Positions 17,638-32,750 of a stretch of 64,000 bases of DNA are shown here, piece after piece (the first letter of the stretch is position 1; every line of letters starts with the position of its first letter). Made by a program: the position numbers and the translations under genes. Under the pieces are notes generated by a model. The model saw only the letters and a program-made list of their open reading frames with translations, had not been told where the DNA came from and searched no databases. The DNA comes from Salinispira pacifica (GTDB lineage Bacteria > Spirochaetota > Spirochaetia > DSM-27196 > Salinispiraceae), in NCBI RefSeq assembly GCF_000507245.1, contig NC_023035.1, positions 2,957,570-3,021,569 on the forward strand. The letters are read 5' to 3'.

Positions 17638-18495
17638 ATGTTTCCAACACCAATTCAACGAACCAGCGCTCCTGTACGGGTCATATATCGAATCGCACTG
17701 CCTGTGGTTCTCCTGTTCTGGCTTCTGCCCATGCTTGCGATCCTCATCACATCCATCCGGGGAAATGCGGATATCATCGCCGGGAATTACTGGGGCTGGC
17801 CCACAGAGTTCAAAATGGTGGAAAATTATTCGGAGGTGTTTAACCCTGCCCGCTCGCCGATGCTGTTGTATCTGAGGAACTCAATAATCATCACCCTTCC
17901 TTCGGTGTTTTTCGCCGTATTTTTCAGCGCCATGGCAGGCTATGGTCTGGCCATTCATAAATTCAAGGGCCGGATTCTCATCTATGCCATGTTTATCGCC
18001 GGGAATTTTGTTCCTTTTCAAATACTGATGATACCGGTACGAACCATATTTTCAAATCTCGATTTGCTGGATACCCTGCTTGCCCTGATTATCTTTCACA
18101 CCGCCTTTCAGATAGGGTTCGCAACGTTTTTTCTCAGAAATTTCATTGCCGATTTGCCCATGGCCCTGGTGGAATCCGCCCGTATTGAGGGAGCCACAGA
18201 GCTGACCATATTCTTCCGGGTCATTTTACCCCTGATCCGGCCGGCTCTGGCCTCCCTGGGCGTACTGCTGTTTACATTTATCTGGAACGATTTCTTCTGG
18301 GCGCTCACTCTGGTTCAAAGCGACGCTGCCCGGCCCATCACCTTTGGTCTTCAGGCGCTGAGAGGCCAATGGTCGATATCCTGGAACCTGATAGCCGCCG
18401 GTTCTGTGGTTGCTGCGGTCCCCTCTATTCTGGTGTTCTTTGTCCTGCAGCGACAGTTTATTCAGGGTCTAACGTTCGGCGGAGTGAAGGGCTGA
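17638..18495 (+). CDS. ABC sugar transporter permease, MalG/UgpE type
   Basis: 285 residues starting 3 bp after the previous stop, so translation is probably coupled. About six helices, with IALPVVLLFWLLPMLAILITS first. The EAA loop is VESARIEGATELTIFFRVILP. The C-terminus FVLQRQFIQGLTFGGVKG is the classic ending of carbohydrate permeases of this class. Together with the preceding permease it forms the membrane channel of the presumed galactoside importer. Confidence 0.93.
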   Translation: MFPTPIQRTSAPVRVIYRIALPVVLLFWLLPMLAILITSIRGNADIIAGNYWGWPTEFKMVENYSEVFNPARSPMLLYLRNSIIITLPSVFFAVFFSAMAGYGLAIHKFKGRILIYAMFIAGNFVPFQILMIPVRTIFSNLDLLDTLLALIIFHTAFQIGFATFFLRNFIADLPMALVESARIEGATELTIFFRVILPLIRPALASLGVLLFTFIWNDFFWALTLVQSDAARPITFGLQALRGQWSISWNLIAAGSVVAAVPSILVFFVLQRQFIQGLTFGGVKG

Positions 18496-18499
18496 GCAG

Positions 18500-24350
<5,851 letters not shown>

Positions 24351-24351
24351 C

Positions 24352-24493
24352 AGTGCACCGAAGCTTGTAAAAACCGACAGTTTCGGCGGATTTCAGAAAA
24401 ATCGCCGCTACCTGTAGCGGGCTGATCACCTTCCTCCGCCGCATATAGAGATTAATCAAGGATGCGCTTCTGGTTCACAAGCTTCCGTGCACT
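24352..24493. mobile_element. 142-bp non-autonomous element (MITE) related to the IS at 11280
   Basis: Ends are AGTGCACCGAAGCTTGT (24352-24368) and the complement of AGTGCACGGAAGCTTGT (24477-24493), 16 of 17 matching each other and 16 or 15 of 17 matching the IS at 11280-12676. The interior has no ORF and little likeness to that IS; it includes a small CCGCTA/TAGCGG hairpin. It starts 2 bp past the beta-galactosidase stop and ends 9 bp before the csoR -35 box. No target duplication is evident. Confidence 0.85.
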
Positions 24494-24502
24494 GTGAATT
24501 GA

Positions 24503-24556
24503 TTGACAAATACATCCTGGAGCAATATACTCCTCTATATAGGGTAGGGGGGTAAT
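24503..24556 (+). promoter_or_regulatory. csoR-copA promoter and copper operator
   Basis: TTGACA (24503-24508), 17 bp, TATACT (24526-24531) is a near-consensus promoter. Just downstream, TAGGGTAGGGGGGTA at about 24540-24553 has the G-rich tract flanked by TA that typifies CsoR operators. Binding there would block transcription until Cu(I) releases the repressor. Confidence 0.75.
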
Positions 24557-24561
24557 CTATT

Positions 24562-24867
24562 ATGGCACGACCCGAAACAGATGACACGGTGCGCAAGGCG
24601 CATCATCCGTATGAAACCAAGGCACATATGCTGAACCGGATGAAACGAATTGAAGGACAGATCCGGGGCATATCCCGGATGATTCAGGAAGACGTCTACT
24701 GTGATGATATCCTCCATCAGTTTATGAGCGTTGAGTCGGCAATTCAGGGGGTCAAAAAGACTCTCCTTGAAGCCCATGTGAAAAGCTGCGTGGTGGAACA
24801 AATCCAGAACGGCGAACTGGAGGTAGTTGATGAGCTGATGACCACCATTCGGAAAATGACCAAGTAG
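24562..24867 (+). CDS. csoR: CsoR family copper-sensing repressor
   Basis: 101 residues of the CsoR/RcnR (DUF156) four-helix fold: NRMKRIEGQIRGISRMIQED, then VYCDDILHQ and AHVKSC. The Cys-His-Cys triad (YC, AH, SC) that binds Cu(I) in CsoR is present, with a Tyr before the first Cys. The copA gene 45 bp downstream and the G-rich operator upstream agree with a copper role. Start at ATG 24562; the operator sequence doubles as its weak ribosome binding region. Confidence 0.92.
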   Translation: MARPETDDTVRKAHHPYETKAHMLNRMKRIEGQIRGISRMIQEDVYCDDILHQFMSVESAIQGVKKTLLEAHVKSCVVEQIQNGELEVVDELMTTIRKMTK

Positions 24868-24912
24868 CCCGCAGAGTGCAGCCAAAGAACGGCTAGGACA
24901 AGGAGATATAAT

Positions 24913-27549
24913 ATGGATATTATTCAGTTGGATATACAGGGCATGACCTGCGCCTCATGTGTGGGACATGTGGAAAAGGCGCTGAAAAACGTGGACGGCA
25001 CGGATATGGCGAATGTAAATCTGGCCACCGAGAAAGCCACTATCAGCTATGACCCGGAAAAAACCGATATTCAGGCTCTGCTGGACAGCGTGAGCAAAAG
25101 CGGGTACTCCGCACGCCCCGCCGCCGAAGATCGGTCCGAGACAGAAGAGAAGAAGCGCAGAAAGCTGAAGAAGCTGAAGGTGCATACGATTATCTCTGCC
25201 CTTCTCAGTGCACCCCTGGTGCTGGCCATGGCGGCCATGCTGCTCTCCATTGAGTCCCTGTCATTTCTTCATAATCCCTGGGTGCAGCTTGCCCTTGCCA
25301 CTCCAGTGCAGTTCTGGATCGGCCTTCGTTTTTATAAAACCGCCTGGGCTACTCTGAAGGCGGGAAACCCCGGCATGGATGTGCTGGTTGCCCTGGGTAC
25401 CAGTGCCGCATATGCCTACAGCGTGTTCAACGGCTTCTTCGCCGATTCACTGGGAATAGAAGGCAGCGGACTGTATTTTGAAGCATCAGCGGTGATTATC
25501 ACCCTGGTACTGTTCGGCAAATACCTTGAAGAGATGGCCAAGGGCAAAACCTCCGATGCCCTGAAAAAGCTGATGAACCTCCAGCCGGAACAGGCCACCG
25601 TGAAACGGGGAGGTGAAGAACTTGTGATTCCGGTACGTGATGTTATTCAGGGTGATTACGTACTGGTTCGCCCCGGGGGACGGATCCCCGTGGACGGCAA
25701 AGTTCTTTCAGGGGCTTCCGCGGTTGATGAAAGCATGGTCACCGGTGAGAGCATTCCCGTTGAAAAGGCAGAACGGGATGATGTTATCGGGGGAACCGTC
25801 AACAGTTACGGTTCTCTCATTGTTGAAGCGGGAAATCTGGGCAGCGATTCTGTACTGTCACGAATTATCTCTGTTGTGGAGGAAGCACAGGGCTCCAAAG
25901 CGCCCATTCAGAAACTCGCTGACAAGGTTGCGGGTATTTTTGTGCCGGCGGTATTGGGCATTGCCCTGCTCACATTCCTTCTGTGGTGGCTTGCCGGGGG
26001 CAATATGAACAGCGGAATTATATCTGCAGTGGCCGTTCTGGTGATTGCATGTCCCTGCGCCCTGGGTCTGGCCACTCCCACTGCAATTATGGTGGGCACC
26101 GGATTAGGTGCACAGAGGGGAATCCTGATCAAAAACGGGGAAATTCTTCAGGCCGCCGGAAAGATCAACGCAGTGGTTCTGGACAAGACCGGGACCGTCA
26201 CCCAGGGCAGACCCGTTGTCAGGGAAATCCACCGGATTCAAGAGCCCGGTGATGCCGGATCTCAGCCCCTGGGGGATGAAGAAATTCTCAGCATTGCCGC
26301 AGGATTGGAATATCACTCAGAACATCCCCTGGCCCGTGCCGTTGTTGATGCGGCGGAAGAACGAGGGATAGAAATCCCCCATATCTCGGATTTTCGTTCC
26401 GTGCCGGGTAAAGGTGTAAGCGGCAGTCTGAACGGAGCCAGGCACATTATCGGCACATCGACCTTCATGAAAGAAGAGCACATAGACACCCGGGAAGCGG
26501 AAACCCAACTCAGGGAGCTGGAAAACCGGGGTATGACCTGTATCCTGTTGGCGGATCCCCGCAAAGTTTTGAGTGTGATTGCCGTAGCCGACTCAATAAA
26601 GGAGAGCTCCCGTGAAGGGATTGAAATGCTAAAAAAGATGGGCATTGATGTCTATATGATTACCGGAGATAACCGCCGGAGTGCGGCATCCATAGCCCGG
26701 GAAGCGGGAATTGATAATATACTGGCAGAGGTACTTCCCGAGGATAAAGCCCGGGAGGTGGAAAAACTCCGGGAACAGGGCTACACGGTGGCAATGGCCG
26801 GTGACGGGGTGAACGATGCCCCTGCACTCGCTACTGCGGATCTTGGAATCGCCATGGGTCAGGGAACCGATATCGCCATGGAAACCGCAGAAATCACCCT
26901 CATGCGGGGCGATCTCCGGGAAATTGCAAACACCATTCTCCTGTCCCAGAGGAGCATGGCAAAAATCCGGCAGAATCTTTTCTGGGCCTTTTTCTACAAC
27001 AGCGTGGGAATCCCCTTCGCCGCCCTGGGAATGCTGAATCCGGTGATTGCCGGTGCCGCCATGGCATTCAGCTCGGTCTCGGTTGTGAGTAATTCCCTGA
27101 GTCTGAAAAGATTCGATCCGGCAAAGGCGCTGAAGCGCTTCAAACCCGTCGGTCTCCCGGCAGAATCCGTAAACAAGGATACATCAGGAAATAAGGATTC
27201 TTCAGGAAACAAGGATTCATCAGGAAGCAAAAATATAGAGGCCCGGTTCGGAAACCGAAACCAATCAGATTCCGAAACCGGACAGAACTCTTCGGGAGAA
27301 TCCCCGGAGCAAACCACCAATACGAAGGAGAGTACCATGCAGATACAGGTACAGGGAATGAGCTGTAATCATTGCAAAATGGCCGTGGAAAATGCGGCTG
27401 CGTCAGTTGAGGGAATCAAGAGCCCCAGCGTAGACCTGGAAAAGGGAATTCTGGACTTCGAGCTGGAAAACGTCCATGAAGGAAATTCCGCTGAACGGGT
27501 GGAACAGCTGAAGGCAGCGGTTCAAAACGCCGGGTACGAAACCGTATAG
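24913..27549 (+). CDS. copA: Cu(I)-exporting P-type ATPase CopA with C-terminal CopZ-like domain
   Basis: 878 residues, AAGGAG 9 bp before the ATG. An N-terminal heavy-metal domain (GMTCASC), eight predicted helices with the CPC metal site (ACPCALG, about 380), TGES, DKTGT (phosphorylated Asp about 424), SEHPLA and [10 protein letters not shown] make a complete P1B-1 ATPase. After the last helices ([15 protein letters not shown]) comes a KDSSGN-type repeat linker and a second heavy-metal domain (GMSCNHC) at the very C-terminus, which is unusual. It pumps Cu(I) out of the cytoplasm. Operon with csoR; terminator follows. Confidence 0.95.
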   Translation: MDIIQLDIQGMTCASCVGHVEKALKNVDGTDMANVNLATEKATISYDPEKTDIQALLDSVSKSGYSARPAAEDRSETEEKKRRKLKKLKVHTIISALLSAPLVLAMAAMLLSIESLSFLHNPWVQLALATPVQFWIGLRFYKTAWATLKAGNPGMDVLVALGTSAAYAYSVFNGFFADSLGIEGSGLYFEASAVIITLVLFGKYLEEMAKGKTSDALKKLMNLQPEQATVKRGGEELVIPVRDVIQGDYVLVRPGGRIPVDGKVLSGASAVDESMVTGESIPVEKAERDDVIGGTVNSYGSLIVEAGNLGSDSVLSRIISVVEEAQGSKAPIQKLADKVAGIFVPAVLGIALLTFLLWWLAGGNMNSGIISAVAVLVIACPCALGLATPTAIMVGTGLGAQRGILIKNGEILQAAGKINAVVLDKTGTVTQGRPVVREIHRIQEPGDAGSQPLGDEEILSIAAGLEYHSEHPLARAVVDAAEERGIEIPHISDFRSVPGKGVSGSLNGARHIIGTSTFMKEEHIDTREAETQLRELENRGMTCILLADPRKVLSVIAVADSIKESSREGIEMLKKMGIDVYMITGDNRRSAASIAREAGIDNILAEVLPEDKAREVEKLREQGYTVAMAGDGVNDAPALATADLGIAMGQGTDIAMETAEITLMRGDLREIANTILLSQRSMAKIRQNLFWAFFYNSVGIPFAALGMLNPVIAGAAMAFSSVSVVSNSLSLKRFDPAKALKRFKPVGLPAESVNKDTSGNKDSSGNKDSSGSKNIEARFGNRNQSDSETGQNSSGESPEQTTNTKESTMQIQVQGMSCNHCKMAVENAAASVEGIKSPSVDLEKGILDFELENVHEGNSAERVEQLKAAVQNAGYETV
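27175..27228 (+). repeat. 18-bp in-frame repeat in CopA linker
   Basis: Three 18-bp units of the form AAGGATTCATCAGGAAGC encode [12 protein letters not shown] and KDSSGS. They form part of a hydrophilic linker of roughly 60 residues between the ATPase body and the C-terminal metal-binding domain. Confidence 0.75.
27337..27549 (+). CDS. copZ: possible internally initiated CopZ copper chaperone (3' part of copA)
   Basis: Inside copA and in the same frame, AAGGAG at 27325-27330 stands 6 bp before ATG 27337, which opens a complete 70-residue heavy-metal-associated domain ([20 protein letters not shown]). The size matches free CopZ. Internal initiation would yield a soluble Cu(I) chaperone from the pump gene. 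E. coli copA makes a comparable product, CopA(Z), by programmed frameshifting. Expression as a separate protein is inference; the domain may exist only as the C-terminal end of CopA. Confidence 0.45.
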   Translation: MQIQVQGMSCNHCKMAVENAAASVEGIKSPSVDLEKGILDFELENVHEGNSAERVEQLKAAVQNAGYETV

Positions 27550-27583
27550 ATCTGAAAAAGGGGTCTGCCGGTGTGCATCTATG

Positions 27584-27616
27584 AGGGGGAAAGATATGTT
27601 CTACCCCCCTTTTTTT
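27584..27616 (+). terminator. terminator after copA
   Basis: GGGGG at 27585-27589 pairs with CCCCC in 27604-27609 across a 14-nt loop, directly followed by seven T. It ends the csoR-copA operon about 35 bp past the stop. Confidence 0.8.
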
Positions 27617-27651
27617 ATGTCTGATATCTTTAAATGTTCTATAATAATGAT

Positions 27652-29964
27652 ATGCGATCTCTCCGACGTACGCTGATGATGGTATTATTGGCCCTGCAGC
27701 TAACCCATTCCGCCGCCCAGCAATTCCAGGTTCCGGATTTTGCATCTCCAACGGAGAGCATCAGACTGCTGCTTATTGCGTCCTACCATCCGGCATTTCC
27801 CACCTGGCCGGTTCAGCGGGAGGGGCTTGAGGAACGGATCCGGGAATTCGAGGGAAACCACCAGGTCAATATCTGTCTGGATGTTGAATTCATGGATAGT
27901 AAACGACTCTTCAGCCGGGTACATTTTGCCAATTTCCGCAACGGGCTTGTAGAGAAACTGAACAACCTTCCCGGGTATCACGGAGTCCTCACAGCCGATG
28001 ACAATGCATTACATTTTGTCCTGGAGAACCGGGAAGAGCTTTTCCCGGGAATTCCTTTGGTATTTTTCGGAGTGAACGATGCAGACCGGGCCGCCTCGGC
28101 CATGAAACAGCCCCAGATTTCCGGTGTTGCCGAGAGAATTCCCCTGGAAGAAAATATCCGCTTTTTAAAGGCGGCTTTTTCCGAACCTTCGGCCATCTAC
28201 GGCATATCCGATGGCACCAATACCGGCATTAGCGATGCGCGACTTTTCAGATCCATGCAGAAACAATTTCCTGAAACCGAACTCCGCCTGCTTGATCTGG
28301 CGGTTATGAGCTACCGGGAGCTGAAAAATACTGTGAAGGAGATATCCCCCTCAAATCCGGTAATTCTCCTGGACGCCTATCTGGATAAACAGGACACGGG
28401 CATGGAATTTGACCAGGCGGTCAGATTTCTTACAGAGGATGTACGGGTTCCCATGTTCCACGTGTATGAACACGGTATCGGTTCAGGACTCACAGGCGGA
28501 GTGGTGATCTCCCATCGGCTGCAGGCCTACCATGCCATGGATCTATTAATTGATATGCTGGGATCCGGCGGTGATCTTGTCCCTCCACGGCTGATGAGTC
28601 CTCCGGTAAGATTGATGCTTGACTATAATCGCTGGCGGTCCCTGGGAATTTCCCTGCCCGCAGAGTGGTCAAACCCCCAATGGGTTAACAAACCTCTCAC
28701 AATCTGGGATCTCTACGGTATATGGGCTCTCATCGCCATTCTGCTTTTTGCCGGTCTCGCAATCCTCACAGTTCTGCTGATCGGCAGCAGAAGAAAGCTG
28801 ATCCTCAGCCGGGAGCAGATACAGCGGGAACACAGGCGTTACCGAACCCTCTTCGATGAGTTTTCTCTGGGACTATGGGAAGAGGATCTTTCGGCGGTCC
28901 GCATGTTCCTGGAAAAGCTGAAAAGCAGTCACAAGGGGAATTTCTCCGATTTTCTCCGCCGCAATCCTGTCCTGATTCAGGAAAGCATCAGGGACATCAG
29001 GATCATCAGGGTGAATGATGCAGTGCTCAAGATGTATAAGGCCCGGGGGGAAGAGGAACTGATTCGCAGGCTGCCGGAGATTTTTCCTCCCCAGGCGAAA
29101 GATGTATTTGCCCAGGCAATGACCCGGCTTTTTGAAGGAGCCGGGGAATTCAGCTCTGAACTCCTTCAACGGGATCTCACCGGAAGGGAATTCTGGGTTC
29201 GTTTCCGCCTTACCATTCTCCAGGGGCACGGTCTGGACTGGAGACGGGCTCTGGTATCCACGGAAGATATTGATGAAAAAATCAGGAACAGACACATGCT
29301 TGCCGAATCCCTGCGGGAAAAAGAAACCCTGCTTCGGGAAATGCACCACCGCATTAAAAACAATCTGAACACTGTAAGTTCCCTCATCGATCTTCAGGAA
29401 GAGAAAATTGAGGACCAACGGCTTCGGGATGTGCTGGACGCTGCCCGGGGAAGAATTTACAGCATCTCCATGATGCATGAGCTGCTCTACGGTTCGGATA
29501 CCCGGAACTCAGTCAGTCTGAGGGATTATTTTGAACGGATACGTGATGCGGTGTTCTCTCTGCATCAGGATGTAATCAATCCCCAAGAGTTCCGGCAGCG
29601 TGCACCTGTCCCGGAACTATTAGCCGATATCGAACTGGACATATCCCGGATGGTACCATTGGGTCTTATTTTCAATGAGATCCTCACAAACACCATTAAG
29701 CACGGGAAGACCCCATATGAGCGGCTCACAATTGATATTAAATGCAGAATGAACGGGAATCAGGCGGAGCTCCTTTTTCAGGATAACGGCGGAGGAAATG
29801 GCGGGGCTGATTCAAACAGCGTAACCAGCCAATCCCGGGCCGGAGGGCTGGGTCTTGAGCTGATCCAGGTTCTGGGAGAACAGCTGGGAGGAGATGTGCT
29901 CTCCCAGCCGGTGCCCGGAGGATTCAGGGTTGCAGTGAGCTTTCCCCTGAATGCCCCGGAATAA
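27652..29964 (+). CDS. sensor histidine kinase, HisKA_2 type with ABC-type periplasmic sensor domain
   Basis: About 770 residues. A signal segment (TLMMVLLALQLTHSAAQ) is followed by a periplasmic domain of about 330 residues like the ABC substrate-binding family PF04392 (LLIASYHPAFPTW, HGVLTADDNALHFVLENREELFPGIPLVFFGVN). Then come one membrane helix (IWALIAILLFAGLAILTVLLIG), a PAS-like region, and a HisKA_2 box (EMHHRIKNNLNTVSSLIDLQ, phospho-His about 565) with an HATPase domain (LIFNEILTNTIKHG, GGLGLELIQVL). A TATAAT box at 27640-27645 is 6 bp before ATG 27652, so the transcript may be leaderless; starts at 27634 or 27676 are possible. No response regulator is adjacent. Confidence 0.88.
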   Translation: MRSLRRTLMMVLLALQLTHSAAQQFQVPDFASPTESIRLLLIASYHPAFPTWPVQREGLEERIREFEGNHQVNICLDVEFMDSKRLFSRVHFANFRNGLVEKLNNLPGYHGVLTADDNALHFVLENREELFPGIPLVFFGVNDADRAASAMKQPQISGVAERIPLEENIRFLKAAFSEPSAIYGISDGTNTGISDARLFRSMQKQFPETELRLLDLAVMSYRELKNTVKEISPSNPVILLDAYLDKQDTGMEFDQAVRFLTEDVRVPMFHVYEHGIGSGLTGGVVISHRLQAYHAMDLLIDMLGSGGDLVPPRLMSPPVRLMLDYNRWRSLGISLPAEWSNPQWVNKPLTIWDLYGIWALIAILLFAGLAILTVLLIGSRRKLILSREQIQREHRRYRTLFDEFSLGLWEEDLSAVRMFLEKLKSSHKGNFSDFLRRNPVLIQESIRDIRIIRVNDAVLKMYKARGEEELIRRLPEIFPPQAKDVFAQAMTRLFEGAGEFSSELLQRDLTGREFWVRFRLTILQGHGLDWRRALVSTEDIDEKIRNRHMLAESLREKETLLREMHHRIKNNLNTVSSLIDLQEEKIEDQRLRDVLDAARGRIYSISMMHELLYGSDTRNSVSLRDYFERIRDAVFSLHQDVINPQEFRQRAPVPELLADIELDISRMVPLGLIFNEILTNTIKHGKTPYERLTIDIKCRMNGNQAELLFQDNGGGNGGADSNSVTSQSRAGGLGLELIQVLGEQLGGDVLSQPVPGGFRVAVSFPLNAPE

Positions 29965-30007
29965 ATTGAATTATGTCCCGAAATACGATGAGAGACCCTC
30001 GCCCGAT

Positions 30008-30988
30008 CTACCAGCGCTGATGTACGTGATCCCGGATATACCGGCCGTACACCTCATTCACCCATTGATGGTTCTCACTGCTCAGGGGGGATGCATCCGA
30101 AGCCGATACGTTTGATTCAAGCTGTTCAACCCTGGAAGCCCCGGGAATAACCGTGCTCACCTCAGGATGATCGAGGATCCAGCGGAGAGCCGATCCTGCC
30201 AGGGGCTGAGGAAGCCTGCCCTTCAAGGCATCGGCGGCATCCACTCCCGTCTCAAAGGGAATGCCAGCGAAGGTTTCCCCTTTATCGAACGCTGCGCCGT
30301 CCCGGTTGAAATTCCGGTGATCATCCGGGGAAAAATTACTCTCCTTTGTGAACTTGCCGCTGAGCAGGCCGCTGGCCAGGGGAACCCGCACCAGAACTCC
30401 GCAGTCTTTTTCCTTCGCACGTGCAAAAAAGAGATCCGAAGGGCGCTGACGGAACATATTGAAGATGATCTGAACCGAAACCACATTGGGATACTCCATG
30501 GCCTTCAGTCCCTCTTCAACTTTTTCCACACTCACCCCCAGATGAAGAATTTTACCTTCATCTTTCAGACGTTCGAAGGTCTCGAAGATTTCCGGACGGT
30601 AGAATACTTCAGTGGGCGGACAGTGGAGCTGGATCAGATCCAGCTGCTCCCGGCGGGTATTCTTCAGGCTTGCCTCCACAAATTCCCTCAGAGCCGCCGG
30701 AGTGTAGGATTCACTCACATGGGGGTTCAAAAACCGTCCGCATTTGGTGGCCATATACACCTGCTCGGAACGGGATTTAATGACCCGTGCCACCGCAGCT
30801 TCGCTTTTCCGGTTTTCATACACATCTGCCGTATCGATAAAATTCACCCCCAGGTCTATGGCCCGGTTGAGAATCCGTTCAGCCAGGGCATCATCAAAAC
30901 CGCTGCCCCATTTGCCTCCCACCTGCCAGGTTCCCAACGATACTTCAGATACCTTCCATTCTGTTTTGCCGAATCTTCTGTAGTTCAT
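30008..30988 (-). CDS. aldo/keto reductase
   Basis: 326 residues of the AKR TIM barrel: VSLGTWQVGGKWG, FIDTADVYENRKSE with the catalytic Asp and Tyr, MATKCGRF with the Lys, and LIQLHCPP with the His. The C-terminal NADPH-binding segment is VSTVIPGASRVEQLESN. It reduces aldehydes or ketones with NAD(P)H; the substrate cannot be read from sequence. The ATG overlaps the stop of the upstream histidine kinase as ATGA, with AAGGAG upstream, so the two are co-translated. Confidence 0.92.
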   Translation of the reverse strand: MNYRRFGKTEWKVSEVSLGTWQVGGKWGSGFDDALAERILNRAIDLGVNFIDTADVYENRKSEAAVARVIKSRSEQVYMATKCGRFLNPHVSESYTPAALREFVEASLKNTRREQLDLIQLHCPPTEVFYRPEIFETFERLKDEGKILHLGVSVEKVEEGLKAMEYPNVVSVQIIFNMFRQRPSDLFFARAKEKDCGVLVRVPLASGLLSGKFTKESNFSPDDHRNFNRDGAAFDKGETFAGIPFETGVDAADALKGRLPQPLAGSALRWILDHPEVSTVIPGASRVEQLESNVSASDASPLSSENHQWVNEVYGRYIRDHVHQRW

Positions 30989-32094
30989 AACGTCTCCTTG
31001 TGGGCGGGAAACATAATCATCACTTCCAGCCCCTGCCTGCCCGGCGAGGCCATGCTCATGCTGCCGTCCAACACCTGTACCACAAGACTGTAGACTATGC
31101 TCAGTCCCATTCCGCTGTTCCCCGCTTTGCGCCTGATACTGTAAAACGGTTCCACCAGTCTGTTCAGCTTCTCCGGAGGAACACCCGGCCCGTAATCCCG
31201 GTAACTGATGCAGACCTGTTCACGCTCCATACTAAGGCTGATGGTAAAGTAGGCAGCGGCACCGTCGGGGCCGACCGGGGCCGTATTTTGCTCCAGACCG
31301 TGGTCAAACAGGTTGTCGATCAGACAGTTGATAATAAAGCGAAGCACCTCAACATCGGTGACAACATCAACGGTGGCAGAGGAGGAAAACTCCCAGCTGA
31401 GGTCTTCCAGAGCAATCCCCTGTATTTGTCCTTCATCCACTGCCCGAACCGCAAACTGATCCTTGAGCCGTGTGGTGACCACATCCGGAATGAAGCGGTT
31501 GAGCCGAACCTGCTGAATAAGGGGATCCCAGCTGTCCACGCCCAGCCGCCGGATGCTCTCCACCAGATCCACGGTGCGCTGCAGGTTTCCCTCCAGCAGA
31601 TCCAGGAGAGAGCTGATCTGGGGGGGCAGGCCGGTTTCCGGCCCGTTGCCTGCAGAGACCTGTTCGGAGGCCAGGGCATGCCGCAGTGTGGAAATCGCGG
31701 TAACCGAAACACCCAAAGGGGTATTAATCTCATGGGCGAAGCCCACCATCAGTTCTGAAAGGGCCAGATTTTTCTTACGCTCCACCAGCTTTTTCTGAGC
31801 ACGGTTCAGCTCCCTGCTTCGCTGGGTCAGCTTCTCCTGCAGCTCCGCCTGAAATTCTTTTTCAATCTTCCGGATAATGCCCACATATACCTGAACCATG
31901 AAATAAATCAGAACAGCTGTAACAATCACATACCCCCAGCCTTTCAGGGTCTGAAGCCGGCTGAGCTGTTGGGCACTTTGGGCAAACGCTTCCACAAACC
32001 TGTCGGAAAACAGAATCCAGAGACTGCCAAACAAAGCATACACTGCAGCAATAATTGCAGCCCAGTAAGGCCGATAAAGAAATGGAGATTTCAT
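30985..32094 (-). CDS. membrane sensor histidine kinase
   Basis: 369 residues. Two N-terminal helices (WAAIIAAVYALFGSLWILF and GWGYVIVTAVLIYFMVQVYVG) flank a short outside loop of about 35 residues. A coiled coil (EFQAELQEKLTQRSRELNRAQ) leads to the H-box MVGFAHEINTPLGVSVTAIS and an HATPase domain (CLIDNLFDHG, YRDYGPGVP, GNSGMGLSIVYSLV). The sensing loop is small, so the signal may be sensed in the membrane. It is coupled to an aldo/keto reductase and has no regulator next to it. Confidence 0.9.
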   Translation of the reverse strand: MKSPFLYRPYWAAIIAAVYALFGSLWILFSDRFVEAFAQSAQQLSRLQTLKGWGYVIVTAVLIYFMVQVYVGIIRKIEKEFQAELQEKLTQRSRELNRAQKKLVERKKNLALSELMVGFAHEINTPLGVSVTAISTLRHALASEQVSAGNGPETGLPPQISSLLDLLEGNLQRTVDLVESIRRLGVDSWDPLIQQVRLNRFIPDVVTTRLKDQFAVRAVDEGQIQGIALEDLSWEFSSSATVDVVTDVEVLRFIINCLIDNLFDHGLEQNTAPVGPDGAAAYFTISLSMEREQVCISYRDYGPGVPPEKLNRLVEPFYSIRRKAGNSGMGLSIVYSLVVQVLDGSMSMASPGRQGLEVMIMFPAHKETL

Positions 32095-32206
32095 ATTCCT
32101 ATTCTATTACTTCTCGTGCTCATATGCCCGAAGTCAGCCCAAATCCCCGGGATTTTTTGCCCGGATTAATACCACGGTTAATTGGCCCGTATTCCCCGGC
32201 AGCAGA

Positions 32207-32235
32207 TTGCAGAGTCCGTTGTAAGCGGATATACT
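32207..32235 (+). promoter_or_regulatory. promoter of the DUF134 gene, leaderless layout
   Basis: TTGCAG (32207-32212), 17 bp, TATACT (32230-32235). Only six bases separate the -10 box from ATG 32242, so transcription would begin at or next to the start codon. Confidence 0.6.
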
Positions 32236-32241
32236 CATTCC

Positions 32242-32712
32242 ATGGGTAGACAGGAAAAGATCCGTTCCATGCCGGCACCTCCCCGGAGTTTCAGGTTCAC
32301 CGCCGAAGAGAGCCCCGGAGCAGAAAAGCACGCAGTAATTCTCAGACTGGACGAGTACGAAGCCATCCGTCTGGCGGATCAGAACGGATACAACCACAAT
32401 GAAGCCGCCGAGGTGATGGGAATATCCCGTCCCACATTCAACCGTCTGCTGAATAAAGCCCGGGGGAAAATGGCCGAGTTCCTTACCAGCGGATCAAGTC
32501 TGGAAATCAGCGGAGGAAAAGTATTATTCGGGCCCAACGTCTACTGCTGTAAATCATGTCACAGACCCTTTGTAGTACCTGAAAACGGGGAATACTGCTG
32601 TCCGCGATGTCTGGGAGATAATATCATCGCAGCACGGCCGGAGTGTCACCACGACTGCCGCTGCTGCGAAGAAGAGGACCGGCGGGCCGGGCAGATGTTC
32701 CATAAAGCCTGA
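32242..32712 (+). CDS. DUF134 family HTH DNA-binding protein
   Basis: 156 residues from ATG 32242; an earlier in-frame start at 32182 lies upstream of the promoter. The N-terminal part (MGRQEKIRSMPAPPRSFRF, then ILRLDEYEAIRLADQNGYNHNEAAEVMGISRPTFNRLLNKARGKMAE) is the DUF134 sigma-region-4-like helix-turn-helix. The C-terminus is cysteine-rich (CCKSCHRPF, YCCPRCLGDN, CHHDCRCCEEE), likely binding zinc or another metal. Members often sit by dinitrogenase iron-molybdenum cofactor-like proteins, none of which is here. Target unknown. Confidence 0.85.
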   Translation: MGRQEKIRSMPAPPRSFRFTAEESPGAEKHAVILRLDEYEAIRLADQNGYNHNEAAEVMGISRPTFNRLLNKARGKMAEFLTSGSSLEISGGKVLFGPNVYCCKSCHRPFVVPENGEYCCPRCLGDNIIAARPECHHDCRCCEEEDRRAGQMFHKA

Positions 32713-32750
32713 ACCCGGCCAAACCAAATTCCACATTCTTCGGGGCGCTC

